A DNA stretch of 33,365 nt, from the IMG/VR virus record IMGVR_UViG_3300034010_000639, positions 1-33,365 of that record; one strand, written 5' to 3'. Made by a program: the position numbers and the translations under genes. The notes under the pieces are model-generated. The model made no database searches and was not told where the DNA came from. It saw only the letters and a list, made by a program, of their open reading frames with translations. Position 1 is the stretch's first letter, and each line of letters begins with the position of its first letter. The DNA comes from a virus. Positions 1-8,635 of the stretch are shown piece after piece.

Positions 1-2
1 AG

Positions 3-527
3 AGCATCCCGGATGAGGAAGCAGTTTACAATAACCGGAAATGGAATCTGCGAACTAGTATTAATGTAGAAAAAGTATCTGAAGCCTTGAGCTCCAGGCA
101 AGGAACAAGATTTTTGTTACTATTTGCGAACTATAAATTCCAACCGGCGATAGATAAGGTTTATGAATTTTTGAGAGTTGAAGATCTATTTGGTGATCGC
201 CTCAGCGAGATGGCCGACCAAACAGAGACATTAAAGTACCCTGACTACGACAGTCTAAATCAGCTAGAGTATTCGCTTCAAGAATTGAGGGCCGAGCGAA
301 GCCTTTCGACGGAGAAGTACATCAAAGACAACAACACTAACGCCCTCTTAATCACCCAGGACCTGATGGACAGGCGTGACAATGCTGAAAAGTGGTCCAA
401 ACTCTGTCAGGTTTTGACCTTCATTTTCTTTGTCTCTGGAAGCTTGCTTGGCATAATGAATCAATTGAGAATTCCGTCAAGCGCCGGAGTTAAGGAAGGA
501 GAGCAAGGTCGGGACGCTGACTGTTGA
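3..527 (+). CDS. Partial unknown protein with C-terminal membrane segment
   Basis: The frame is open from the left edge to a TGA at 525-527, so the N-terminus lies outside the window; the TTG at 87 is only the first start-like codon inside it. About 174 residues are visible. They are mostly polar and helical, with many charged residues, and end in one hydrophobic stretch (around LCQVLTFIFFVSGSLLG) that looks like a single membrane helix, followed by a short polar tail. The DNA is clearly more A+T-rich than the phage genes beside it and lies on the opposite strand, converging on the tail operon with only 16 bases between the stops. This suggests a lysogenic-conversion (moron) gene or the start of host DNA. 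I do not recognise the family and assign no function. Confidence 0.7.
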   Translation, partial: SIPDEEAVYNNRKWNLRTSINVEKVSEALSSRQGTRFLLLFANYKFQPAIDKVYEFLRVEDLFGDRLSEMADQTETLKYPDYDSLNQLEYSLQELRAERSLSTEKYIKDNNTNALLITQDLMDRRDNAEKWSKLCQVLTFIFFVSGSLLGIMNQLRIPSSAGVKEGEQGRDADC

Positions 528-543
528 GGCAATCACTTGTCAC

Positions 544-1659
544 TTACCCCAGCCAAATCTCGGGCGGTCGGCCAGCTGCTGTGATCGTACGGTAGTCACC
601 AGCGTTCACGATCTCGGGCTGAATGGTGAGGTCGCTCACTTCAACCGCCCCACCGTTGATCGAGGCGCCGGGCCAGATCATGATGGGGTTCGTAGCCACG
701 CTCAGGATTTTTGCCCGGGCCATGTTCGCTTCATAGTTGCCACCAAGGAAGCTGCGAATTGTGCCGCCACCTGTGGTCACGGTTAGGCTGAAGGTGCCCA
801 GGGTGTTCGCGTTGGCAGTTCCTCGACCACCCATGCGGCCGAACCGGTCGTACACCGCGATTTGAACCGTCGCGTTACCGCCGATCGCGCGGGCGCACCA
901 TAGCGCCAGGTTGCCCCCAGGGCCGTTGATCAGCCCCACAGGGCCACCCACTGCGCGCTCGATGTCCATCGCCGGCACACCGAGGAGCACCGTGCCTGCA
1001 GAGAGAGCAAAGATGTACGCGCCTTGGTCGTTCGGGTGAGTGTTGTCGGTCGTTTGACGGTCGTCCGGCGGCCAAGAGCCCAGCGTGTAAGTGGGAGCCA
1101 TCACTGTGCGGCGCAAAGGGCCATCCTTCAGGGCTTCGTCGGCAATGGCCAGGTGCAGTCCAACCATATGAGCTTCCTGGTTGCCGTCCATCGCGCCGTT
1201 TTGGAGGGTCTTGCCCATCACGATGAGCGGCCCGTAGTACTTGTTTTCCCGCAGCACCCGGAAGTACTCATTGAACATCGCGCGGGCAATAGCCACGTCG
1301 CCTGGAGTGTTGTAGTTCCCCTGCAGGATAACGATGGAGGGCTCACCTTGTTCCGCGCGGATCTGCGCGAGCTTCGCCGGAATCTCGGCCGCGAGCTGAT
1401 CGGGAGTCGCGCCCCCTGTGGAGTCACGTTCGTTGTCCCTTGCCACCTGGTTATCGATGCCGGTCGGGGCCGGGTTCTGCGTCCCTACCAGATCGATCTC
1501 GTAGCCGTAAACCGCGCAGATGCGCTTCAGCATCGTGCCGAAGAAGGTGCCAGTACTTCCTGCGGTGGAGTCGCCATGAATCCAGACGCGATCGGTGTAG
1601 TTGCGGCGGAGGAAGCCAGTGCCCAAGGTGCTAAGGGCCGAAGCGGACATATCCGCCAC
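544..1659 (-). CDS. Tail protein with SGNH/GDSL hydrolase domain
   Basis: The N-terminal two thirds look like an SGNH-family esterase: block I GDS at residues 29-31 (Ser31 nucleophile), a GN pair at 114-115 in the ILQGNYN stretch, and the C-terminal D-x-x-H at Asp205/His208 in the DNTHPND stretch. The last roughly 140 residues are beta-rich and Gly-rich and are probably a structural domain. As the last gene of the tail operon it likely forms part of a fibre or spike that removes acetyl or other ester groups from host surface glycans; that role is inferred from family and position. The GTG at 1659 lies 16 bases after the TAA of the gene before it; an ATG at 1650 is an alternative start. It ends in TAA at 544. 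Confidence 0.75.
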   Translation of the reverse strand: MADMSASALSTLGTGFLRRNYTDRVWIHGDSTAGSTGTFFGTMLKRICAVYGYEIDLVGTQNPAPTGIDNQVARDNERDSTGGATPDQLAAEIPAKLAQIRAEQGEPSIVILQGNYNTPGDVAIARAMFNEYFRVLRENKYYGPLIVMGKTLQNGAMDGNQEAHMVGLHLAIADEALKDGPLRRTVMAPTYTLGSWPPDDRQTTDNTHPNDQGAYIFALSAGTVLLGVPAMDIERAVGGPVGLINGPGGNLALWCARAIGGNATVQIAVYDRFGRMGGRGTANANTLGTFSLTVTTGGGTIRSFLGGNYEANMARAKILSVATNPIMIWPGASINGGAVEVSDLTIQPEIVNAGDYRTITAAGRPPEIWLG

Positions 1660-1675
1660 TGCCCCCCGGCCTGCC

Positions 1676-2419
1676 TTAGGTCAACCGCACCCAGGCCGAG
1701 CCGGTGCTCTGAATTGAGACCGCCTGCTGATCCGTGCCAATGGCCAGCGTGCCCGTGCCATCGATGGTGTCCGCGCCGTCCGCGACCACGTTCACGGTGT
1801 TGCCGCCTTGCCGCTTCACTGTGAGCACGCGCCCCGCGCCGTCACTGGCCGGAGGCAGGCTGATCGTTCTCACACCCGCTGAGGAGTTCACCACGATCGT
1901 GTAGTCATCCGGGGCCACGGTGATGTCCGCTGAGACAGTGCGAATCGGCAGCGTGATACCGCCCTGAAGCCCAATGGAGCGCGTCAGCAGGTTCACCGCC
2001 ACCACGTCTCCGCCCAGCGACCAGGAGCGCAAGGAGTCGAACCGGGCCAGGCCCACGCGCCCCGCATCGGTCACGCTGACGATGGCACCCGCAGAGGTCG
2101 AAACCCAGCCAAGGCAGACGGCGGTGCCTCCCACATCCGTGCTGGTGGCGGTGAAGGTCACCAGACCCTCCTCATCAATCCAGACGTAACGGATGGCATT
2201 GTCCGGGGCTATGGCCGTGCGGGCATCGAGAGTGACCAGGCCGGTCGCCCACATGGTGCCTGCGGCGATGTTGAGAGTCAGGCCGCTTCCAGCGGTCAAG
2301 CCAAGGCCAGATAGCACCCCACGCCCCGCCACACGGGCCAGGAGCGTTTCGAGCGCGTCCATCAGGCCATTCCAGGTGGCCACAGAGAACGAAGCCGGTG
2401 TAATGCGCGGGAGGCTCAC
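1676..2419 (-). CDS. Tail fibre / baseplate-associated protein
   Basis: This 247-residue protein has a C-terminal segment of a type common in phage tail fibres: the stretch from ADITVAPDDYTIVV through ISLPP, GRVLTVKR, ADTIDG to the closing STGSAWVRL. Earlier parts are Gly/Thr/Val-rich beta structure. I set the start at GTG 2419: it overlaps the preceding stop as GTGA and has a GGAGG ribosome site at 2424-2428, four bases upstream. The frame itself is open further, to a GTG at 2434, but that reading would place the ribosome site inside the gene. The product probably sits at the tail tip beside the SGNH protein. It could be a short fibre or a fibre-attachment adaptor; the sequence does not decide. 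Confidence 0.7.
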   Translation of the reverse strand: MSLPRITPASFSVATWNGLMDALETLLARVAGRGVLSGLGLTAGSGLTLNIAAGTMWATGLVTLDARTAIAPDNAIRYVWIDEEGLVTFTATSTDVGGTAVCLGWVSTSAGAIVSVTDAGRVGLARFDSLRSWSLGGDVVAVNLLTRSIGLQGGITLPIRTVSADITVAPDDYTIVVNSSAGVRTISLPPASDGAGRVLTVKRQGGNTVNVVADGADTIDGTGTLAIGTDQQAVSIQSTGSAWVRLT

Positions 2420-5400
2420 GAAACCTCCACCCACGTCTCGCCCAGGTCCGTACTCTCGAACCGGCGAACACCGTCAATCACGAAGACCAAGGTCTCGTGA
2501 GCATCACCTGCGAACTCTAAGCCGCCGCGCACTTCATCGGAGGCGGTGATGACGCCCAGGTCCTCGTAGCTCGCGGCCTTGTGCATCCGGCGATAGGCAC
2601 GGAAGGCGTCCGTGGCCCACACCACGGTGACTTCGTAGCCCATCGTCGGGTGCGTGGCAATCGCCACGGCAGATCCGCCCATCAGCGACACTGGCTCACC
2701 CCACGAGCGGCCATGGTCGCCGGAGAAGTGCTCTCGCACGGTGTCATCAAGGCAAAGAGCGACCTTGAGCTTCCCATCAGGGTGCCAGGCGACCTGAGCA
2801 TCAGTGACGCCCTCACCATCGTAAACCACAGCCTCATAACTGGCACCCTTGGCGTCGAAGACCCAAGAAGTCACCTGCGTCTCCCTCACAAAGACCGCGC
2901 ACACCTGGCCGAGCGCCATGCGGCACAAGTGGACCCCGGCGCCGACCTCAGCGGCGATCTCCTCGAGCTGCGCATAGAAGCCATGCCAGGGGCGGCCACT
3001 GGCCCAACTGCGCGCGCTGGTCTTCAGCCGCCATGTCAGGCCCTCCGAGCCGTCCACGGGCTCAGAGTGCTCCGTGAGGAACCAACCGGCCGGAGCCAAC
3101 GCATCTGCCGTCACCTTGGTGCCGCTGGGATTGTGCAGGTCGAGCTTCGAGCCGCTTGCGATGTACCGCCGAGGCTCCTGCACCCAGCTCAGCACCTCCA
3201 TGCCGTAGGTGCCCGTGTAGCCGAAGGTCGAGAGGTTCCTGGTCTTCGCCGGGAAGGTCGGCACGGGCGGCACCTCGGCCAGCGTGTTCACCAGCGCCAC
3301 CGGGAGCGTTCGTGGTGACACTGGCGGTAGCGGAAAGGCGATAGTGCCCCGGTCAATCGCGCCCACGCTCTGCCCTTCTTGGGAGTCAAACCGGGCCACC
3401 AGCTCTGCGGCTTCGCCATCGTTGTAGAACAGCCCCTCGGCCATCATGCGCATCGTGCGCAGTGCATCGATGATCGTGCTCTTGTAGCCGAGCGGCAACA
3501 CATCCGGGTGGAAAATCGTGCCGGAAACCGGGTCATGCCAGTCGAGGTTCGACCACCGAGGACCTGGCCCGTCCGCATACAGCCACGCAGCGTGCGCAGC
3601 GGTGTTCCAGACCAGCTCCGGCACCTCGGGCGAGGTAAGGAGCGTGATGTGTGGCAGGAGCACCGGATCTGCGTCGTCGATGATGTCGAACTCGCACCGG
3701 ATGCGCCTTGGAGTGCGGCCGGTGAGGAGTGAGAACAGGGTCGCCCGCTCCGGGTCGCCCATGATAAATCCTGAGATGCCGGTCGGTTGCAGGTCCGCGC
3801 CCTGGTCGCTGATGTAGAGCGCGCCGTGGTCTTGCGCCCAGTCGCCGGCATACTTCGCCTGCGGGCCAATGGGAAGGCGGTAGTCCTCGCCTTCCGTGGT
3901 GAAGCCGTCACCCGGCACCAGCTCGATGAGCTGACGCTCTCCGTCTCGCCCCACGGTGTACCACCGGGCCTCCGCGACATTCGTCGTCGTCCACCGGGCC
4001 TCGATCCGGTCGGCAAAGGCCGCCAGCAGATACGGGTAGTGATCGAAGTCCGCCACGTTCAGCTCGAAGGCGACGGTGGTGGCGTCCGGGTCGGGTGTGA
4101 GTTCGATGCCAGTGGGGCCAACATCGATGACGCAGTTCTCGCCGACGCCGTAAAGGGTGTCAGACCGCTCATCGAAGACAATCTCCTCGGGAAGCACCGA
4201 TTCCCTGACCTGGAAGCGGGAGACGCCGATCCAGTCGAGCCCATCCCGAACGCGCCCGGTGCCCGCGCCAAAGAAGTTGTCGAGGAAGGGCGTGTGGCCA
4301 CTCTCCTCCATCGGGCAGGAGATCATGTGGTTCTTGGTCTGGGCGTCCTCCTCTTCGGGCAAGGAGCCATGAGTGAGGTGCTGCATCCGCACCAGCCGGT
4401 GGTAGTCCTCATACGGCGCGGGGGCCGCGTCAATCAGCCAATCGAAACGGCCGTAAGCCAGCGACCAGAACGGGCTGGCGATGTAGTTCACATAGCGGAC
4501 CAGGGGCTCAAGGTGGTGGATGTAGCCTGCAAGCTGGGCGTTCTGGGTTAGGTTCTCGACCGTGTGAGGGAAGTAGACGGCCACCGATTCAACATCACTG
4601 TCCGTGTAGGCCGGGTCATCGTTACAAAGGGTCGCCGCGCTCGATGAGATGGCTTTGGCCCGCGTGGCCACCATCGGCGCGTAGACGGGAGTGCTCCACG
4701 GGTCCTCGATGACATGTGGCGCCGACCTTACGACCGAGAGCATCTGCGTGAAGGAAGGGTGGACCTCCTCGATGACTTCTTCATCCCCGCCAGGCTTCGG
4801 CGGCGTGTTCGGCCCCAGCTCCCACACCCGCTCCGATCTCGCCTCGGTCTTAGGGAACCCGAAGCGCAGCCACATGGCTGCGTAGTCATCGGGGATGACA
4901 CGCTTCACCTCGCGCGAGAGGTCGGGCACGAGCATGACGCGCCCGTTGCTCGACTCGCCCTCGAGGGACGCCGGTGCGGCCGCAGAGCCAGGCGGAATCG
5001 GACAGCCTGCACGGAGAGAAGCCGCGCTGGAATCGAGCGAGAGAAGGTCCCCCCACGTGCGATCAGCGACGACGATGCCGGAAGTTGAAAGGCCGAAGGG
5101 TGCCGTGCCGATAATCGGCTCCGTGATCGTGGGCAAAGTGACCGGTAAATCCTGCCAGCCGGTGCCGTCATCGAATCGCCAGCCGCCTCGCACCTCGTGC
5201 GTCATGCTGGCCGTGTGGTTGTAGTCACCAGGGACGCCGCCCGCCCCCGCCAGAGCGTTGCCGAACACGTCGGCCGGCACACCGCAAACCGGAATCCAAG
5301 ACGGCCCTAGCCCCGTGCCGTTGAACGTCGCGCCGCCAAGTGAGACCTGCAGGGAGCCGTTGGTCCAAATCTCGATGTCATCCACCAGCATCCGCCAGGT

Positions 5401-5739
5401 CGCGGCCACAGAAGGGTCGAGGGCGTACAGCTTCACCCCACGGAAGATCACCGAGATGGAGAGGAGCCACCCGCCCGCGCCAACGGAGCCGCTTTGGCTC
5501 CAGCCACCGAAGGGGGCGTTGGGGCCGTCGTAGAACAGCTGGTAGTTCCCGGTGCTGGTGCCCGCATCGATGGAGAGGAACACTCCTGCGTTTACGATGA
5601 GCTGGTTTGGGGTCGCACCCGTCACCAGGCGGGCCTCGCTGCTGGCGTTCGCGGTCGAGCCGCTGAGCGAGCAGGACACGTCGCTCACGAGGCCGAACTC
5701 CAGGGCCTCCCACTCGGCGATCTTCCCGGCAATCGGCAT
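2416..5739 (-). CDS. Large tail tip protein with C-terminal Asp-box repeats
   Basis: The protein has 1107 residues. The N-terminal third is beta-rich and resembles a carbohydrate-binding or jelly-roll module (Gly/Ser-rich strands, many Trp). The middle contains long unfamiliar segments. Near the C-terminus there are two Asp-box (BNR-type) motifs, SGDHGRSW at about residues 1006-1013 and STDLGETW at about 1096-1103, which suggest a sialidase-like beta-propeller. Such folds often bind or cut glycans; no catalytic set can be identified by eye. It starts at ATG 5739 in a TGATG overlap with the gene before it and ends at TGA 2416. By size and position it is a main tail-tip or central-fibre component and a candidate host-range determinant. 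The exact role is inferred. Confidence 0.7.
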   Translation of the reverse strand: MPIAGKIAEWEALEFGLVSDVSCSLSGSTANASSEARLVTGATPNQLIVNAGVFLSIDAGTSTGNYQLFYDGPNAPFGGWSQSGSVGAGGWLLSISVIFRGVKLYALDPSVAATWRMLVDDIEIWTNGSLQVSLGGATFNGTGLGPSWIPVCGVPADVFGNALAGAGGVPGDYNHTASMTHEVRGGWRFDDGTGWQDLPVTLPTITEPIIGTAPFGLSTSGIVVADRTWGDLLSLDSSAASLRAGCPIPPGSAAAPASLEGESSNGRVMLVPDLSREVKRVIPDDYAAMWLRFGFPKTEARSERVWELGPNTPPKPGGDEEVIEEVHPSFTQMLSVVRSAPHVIEDPWSTPVYAPMVATRAKAISSSAATLCNDDPAYTDSDVESVAVYFPHTVENLTQNAQLAGYIHHLEPLVRYVNYIASPFWSLAYGRFDWLIDAAPAPYEDYHRLVRMQHLTHGSLPEEEDAQTKNHMISCPMEESGHTPFLDNFFGAGTGRVRDGLDWIGVSRFQVRESVLPEEIVFDERSDTLYGVGENCVIDVGPTGIELTPDPDATTVAFELNVADFDHYPYLLAAFADRIEARWTTTNVAEARWYTVGRDGERQLIELVPGDGFTTEGEDYRLPIGPQAKYAGDWAQDHGALYISDQGADLQPTGISGFIMGDPERATLFSLLTGRTPRRIRCEFDIIDDADPVLLPHITLLTSPEVPELVWNTAAHAAWLYADGPGPRWSNLDWHDPVSGTIFHPDVLPLGYKSTIIDALRTMRMMAEGLFYNDGEAAELVARFDSQEGQSVGAIDRGTIAFPLPPVSPRTLPVALVNTLAEVPPVPTFPAKTRNLSTFGYTGTYGMEVLSWVQEPRRYIASGSKLDLHNPSGTKVTADALAPAGWFLTEHSEPVDGSEGLTWRLKTSARSWASGRPWHGFYAQLEEIAAEVGAGVHLCRMALGQVCAVFVRETQVTSWVFDAKGASYEAVVYDGEGVTDAQVAWHPDGKLKVALCLDDTVREHFSGDHGRSWGEPVSLMGGSAVAIATHPTMGYEVTVVWATDAFRAYRRMHKAASYEDLGVITASDEVRGGLEFAGDAHETLVFVIDGVRRFESTDLGETWVEVS

Positions 5740-6005
5740 CAGGGCCTCACAACATCAGGGCCGCCAACGCGGCTGTACCCCGGGACGAACCAGAACTTCC
5801 CCACGTCCGTGGTGAGAATGTTCACGCCGTCCACATCGGTCTCAAGCACACGGAGCTGCACGGACTCACGGGTGGCGAGCTGCGAAGCATCCACCGACCC
5901 TGCCACCCGCTGACGGGAGAGCACGCCATACGGGCTGAACTGCATCCGGCCATGCCGCTGAGCGGCGCGGTTCTGATCTCTTAGTTGCCTTGCTTCAGGT
6001 GTCAT
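5739..6005 (-). CDS. Small tail protein, unknown
   Basis: An 88-residue protein between two very large tail genes. It begins at ATG 6005 in a 4-base ATGA overlap with the preceding gene and ends in a TGATG overlap with the next, so it is almost certainly translated as part of the tail operon. The N-terminus is basic and Gln/Arg-rich; the rest has short beta-strand-like segments and ends in a Gly/Pro-rich tail (FWFVPGYSRVGGPDVVRP). No signal peptide or membrane helix is present. A role in tail tip or fibre assembly is inferred from position only. Confidence 0.7.
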   Translation of the reverse strand: MTPEARQLRDQNRAAQRHGRMQFSPYGVLSRQRVAGSVDASQLATRESVQLRVLETDVDGVNILTTDVGKFWFVPGYSRVGGPDVVRP

Positions 6006-8635
6006 TGCGCCTCTGGGAGGTATTCAGCTTCGGCCCACATGGGGGCCTCTTCAAAGTCGGTTGGGCCGACGTACTCAAGCGTGTAGAGCGCGCTCCACGT
6101 GTAGTCCCTGCGCTCGGTCTTCCCAAAGTCATCAGCGCCAGGAGTGGGCGGATTGTCGTGCTCAAGTTCAGGCGGGCAGGAGACGATTCTCCAGGCCCCG
6201 TAGGACACTGGGTCGCCCACTTCGATTCCCTGATCGATGTCATCAGCCGGGGCAGGGCCGATGATGGCCACCAGGTCATCCGGCCAGATGTCTGGTCCCC
6301 ACTCGCCCTCAACCGCCACCGACACCCGCATTCGGCCTTCTGCGTCGTAGTACCGCCGCGTGTACCGCGCGAGGCCATCAAGGGTGCTCGCCATGGCCGT
6401 CTCGCTGGCCGTGGTGCGGCGCATCCGGGTGCGAACCTCGTGACCAGGCCACGCAGGGTCCCACGCTCTTGGGTCAGGGGCGATGAAGGCCGCAATGGCG
6501 TCGGAGCCGTCACCGGTGCGCGTGCTCGAGTAACAAGCGAGGGCATTGAATGAACCCCGCTCGATGACCGGCTCGAACTGGTCAAAAATGCGGTACCGAC
6601 TCTCGGCCCACCTTTCTTCGTCGGTGGTCAGTTCGCTCGGCTCCGTGCTCAGATCGAGGTGGAAAACATGATCGAGGTCTTCCACCGACGTGTAGAGCTT
6701 CGAGAGCCGGCACACCCACATGCCGTCCTGGCGCATGATGTGCAGGTGCGGCTGGCCCTGGCGTCCGTAGTTCGAGCGCAGAGCCCGGAAGAGGTCTCCC
6801 ACAGTCGCATCGTCGTTCACGAGCTTCCAGTCGTCGCCACCCGAATCGCTCACCCCGTCCACGGTCATGCTGTCGAGTTCCGGATCGATGCTCAGTTCAG
6901 CGTCCGGGAATCCAGCACGCTTGAAGCCTTCCCGGAGAATCGCCCCGATCGTTCGGCGGCTCAGGGATTCAATCCCGGCCGCGCTTGTGTCATCCAGCTC
7001 GTGCCACAGATCCTCGACCAGCAGATCATCACTGACTAGGAGCGAGTGGCGCGGCTTGCGGACCATCATGTCATCCTCTTGCACCTGCACACCGCCTTCG
7101 ATGACCGGGCGGCGCCTTCGCACCGTGCCCTCGAACACGATCACGTCATCGATGGCCAGCTTCACCGTGCCGCCCATCGTCATCAGCTTCTTGTAGTCCT
7201 CCTTGATCGTGGGCGGGTCGGTCGCCGTGTCCAGCGTGGGCACCGTCACCAGGGCTTCCAGCACGCTCCCGGCCATCTCACTCGTGGCCTGCCAGGAGAG
7301 CTTGCGCCAGTTCTCGGACAGATCGATCTCCTCTGTTTCGGGAGTGACAATCCAGGGCGGCAACTCGAACTGCAGGGCGTAAAGCTCTGGGGTGTAGATG
7401 CCCGTCTGGCTGGGGCGAAGCCAGGTGCGCAGCGAGACCTGCCTGTTGGTGGCCGCGTTCCACGAAACCTCGGTGGTGGCCACGGCACCGGTCTCGGAGG
7501 TGTAGCCCGCGCCGGGAGTGGTGAGCGTGGCACTCTTGCAGAGCGTGGCCGGGAGCCCGACGCCCTCTGTTTGGCCGACGATGCCGAATGCGGTGGCCTT
7601 CGGGGCCAGCGGGCCAACTGCATGGCTCATCACCTCGGGCAGGGGCTCAGGGAGCGTTCTGACGCCGGTGGCCACATAGCGCACGGCCGCCATGCCGAAT
7701 GCCACCTGGTACTCCGTTCTGCGCACCCCGATGTAGACCGCAGATCCGTCCGTCTTGCGAGTCGCGCCAATTGAAGGGTCCGAGGGACAGGCGATACCCC
7801 ACCGCGAACACTCAATCAGGAAGGCCGAGCGAACCCCGGTGTCGGTATCGCTGGCAGTGGATTCACCGCCACCTCCGGCCTGGCTGAACACCACGCTGAT
7901 GTTCGACGCACCCCAGGGCACCACAGTGAGCTGGAAGGGTTGCCCGTGATCGATGCCACCGGCCGCGAACTCCAGCCGCTGAACATGCGACCATTCGGTG
8001 GCCGAACGACGCACCCAGAGCCACGCATAGCCAGATGCGTGCAGGCTGAGGAAGAACCGGCCCCCGAAGGCGATGCCCATGTACACATCCGCCCGGTCGC
8101 TCATGGTGCCAAGCGGCTGGATCAGGAGCGAGAAGCCTTCATTGGGCCGCATCGTGCGAGAAGTCCTCGCAACCCACGACAGATCGAACACTCCGGCCAC
8201 GTCGAGCCCTGAGAGCCACGAGTCCACCGAAGGCAGTGCCGCGATGGCCGCTAAGGGGTCCGGGCGCAGGGTCGCCCAAAGCACAGGAGCGGAGCCGAGG
8301 TCATCCCGCACCTGCTCGGCCAAAGCGCCGGCCGCGATGACCATCTGGTTGGAGCCCGATGCAGAGCGGAACCAGTCCGGCTCCCAATACGGGTCCTCCA
8401 TGAAAGTCGACCAAAGCGGCCCCGGCTGGAGCATGATGACGCCCGTGTTGGGCTCGAGCCACAGCCCGTTATCGACTGGATCGCCCGAGAGGTCCATGGC
8501 CAGCGGCCCCGGCTCCAGCTTCGTGGGGCCAGGGGCAGCACCCCGCAGCGCTTTCGATCGGCGGTGGAAGGCGAAGGCATCACGCCGCATCGAAGGCCGG
8601 GCGTAGTTTGCCGTGAGGGTTACGCGCGGGGGCAT
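6002..8635 (-). CDS. Tail hub / tail-tip structural protein
   Basis: An 877-residue protein coded directly after the tape measure. The first half is beta-rich with many Trp and Pro residues. The second half (from about residue 450) resembles baseplate hub proteins in overall character: a segment with a beta-barrel pattern around TMGGTVKLAIDDVIVFEGTV, followed by helices and a mixed region (VGDLFRALRSNYGRQGQP). This makes a distal-tail or hub component likely, one of the proteins on which the tape measure and tube are built. It starts at ATG 8635 in a TGATG overlap with the tape-measure stop and ends at TGA 6002, overlapping the next start. The hub assignment rests on gene order plus weak sequence resemblance. 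Confidence 0.65.
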   Translation of the reverse strand: MPPRVTLTANYARPSMRRDAFAFHRRSKALRGAAPGPTKLEPGPLAMDLSGDPVDNGLWLEPNTGVIMLQPGPLWSTFMEDPYWEPDWFRSASGSNQMVIAAGALAEQVRDDLGSAPVLWATLRPDPLAAIAALPSVDSWLSGLDVAGVFDLSWVARTSRTMRPNEGFSLLIQPLGTMSDRADVYMGIAFGGRFFLSLHASGYAWLWVRRSATEWSHVQRLEFAAGGIDHGQPFQLTVVPWGASNISVVFSQAGGGGESTASDTDTGVRSAFLIECSRWGIACPSDPSIGATRKTDGSAVYIGVRRTEYQVAFGMAAVRYVATGVRTLPEPLPEVMSHAVGPLAPKATAFGIVGQTEGVGLPATLCKSATLTTPGAGYTSETGAVATTEVSWNAATNRQVSLRTWLRPSQTGIYTPELYALQFELPPWIVTPETEEIDLSENWRKLSWQATSEMAGSVLEALVTVPTLDTATDPPTIKEDYKKLMTMGGTVKLAIDDVIVFEGTVRRRRPVIEGGVQVQEDDMMVRKPRHSLLVSDDLLVEDLWHELDDTSAAGIESLSRRTIGAILREGFKRAGFPDAELSIDPELDSMTVDGVSDSGGDDWKLVNDDATVGDLFRALRSNYGRQGQPHLHIMRQDGMWVCRLSKLYTSVEDLDHVFHLDLSTEPSELTTDEERWAESRYRIFDQFEPVIERGSFNALACYSSTRTGDGSDAIAAFIAPDPRAWDPAWPGHEVRTRMRRTTASETAMASTLDGLARYTRRYYDAEGRMRVSVAVEGEWGPDIWPDDLVAIIGPAPADDIDQGIEVGDPVSYGAWRIVSCPPELEHDNPPTPGADDFGKTERRDYTWSALYTLEYVGPTDFEEAPMWAEAEYLPEAQ

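Noticed and set aside
1024-1824. Long plus-strand open frames opposite tail genes (for example 1024-1824, 3787-4551, 7046-7774)
   Set aside because: They are complementary-strand shadows typical of high-G+C coding DNA, with no ribosome sites, low-complexity Arg/His/Pro-rich products and no gene-order support.
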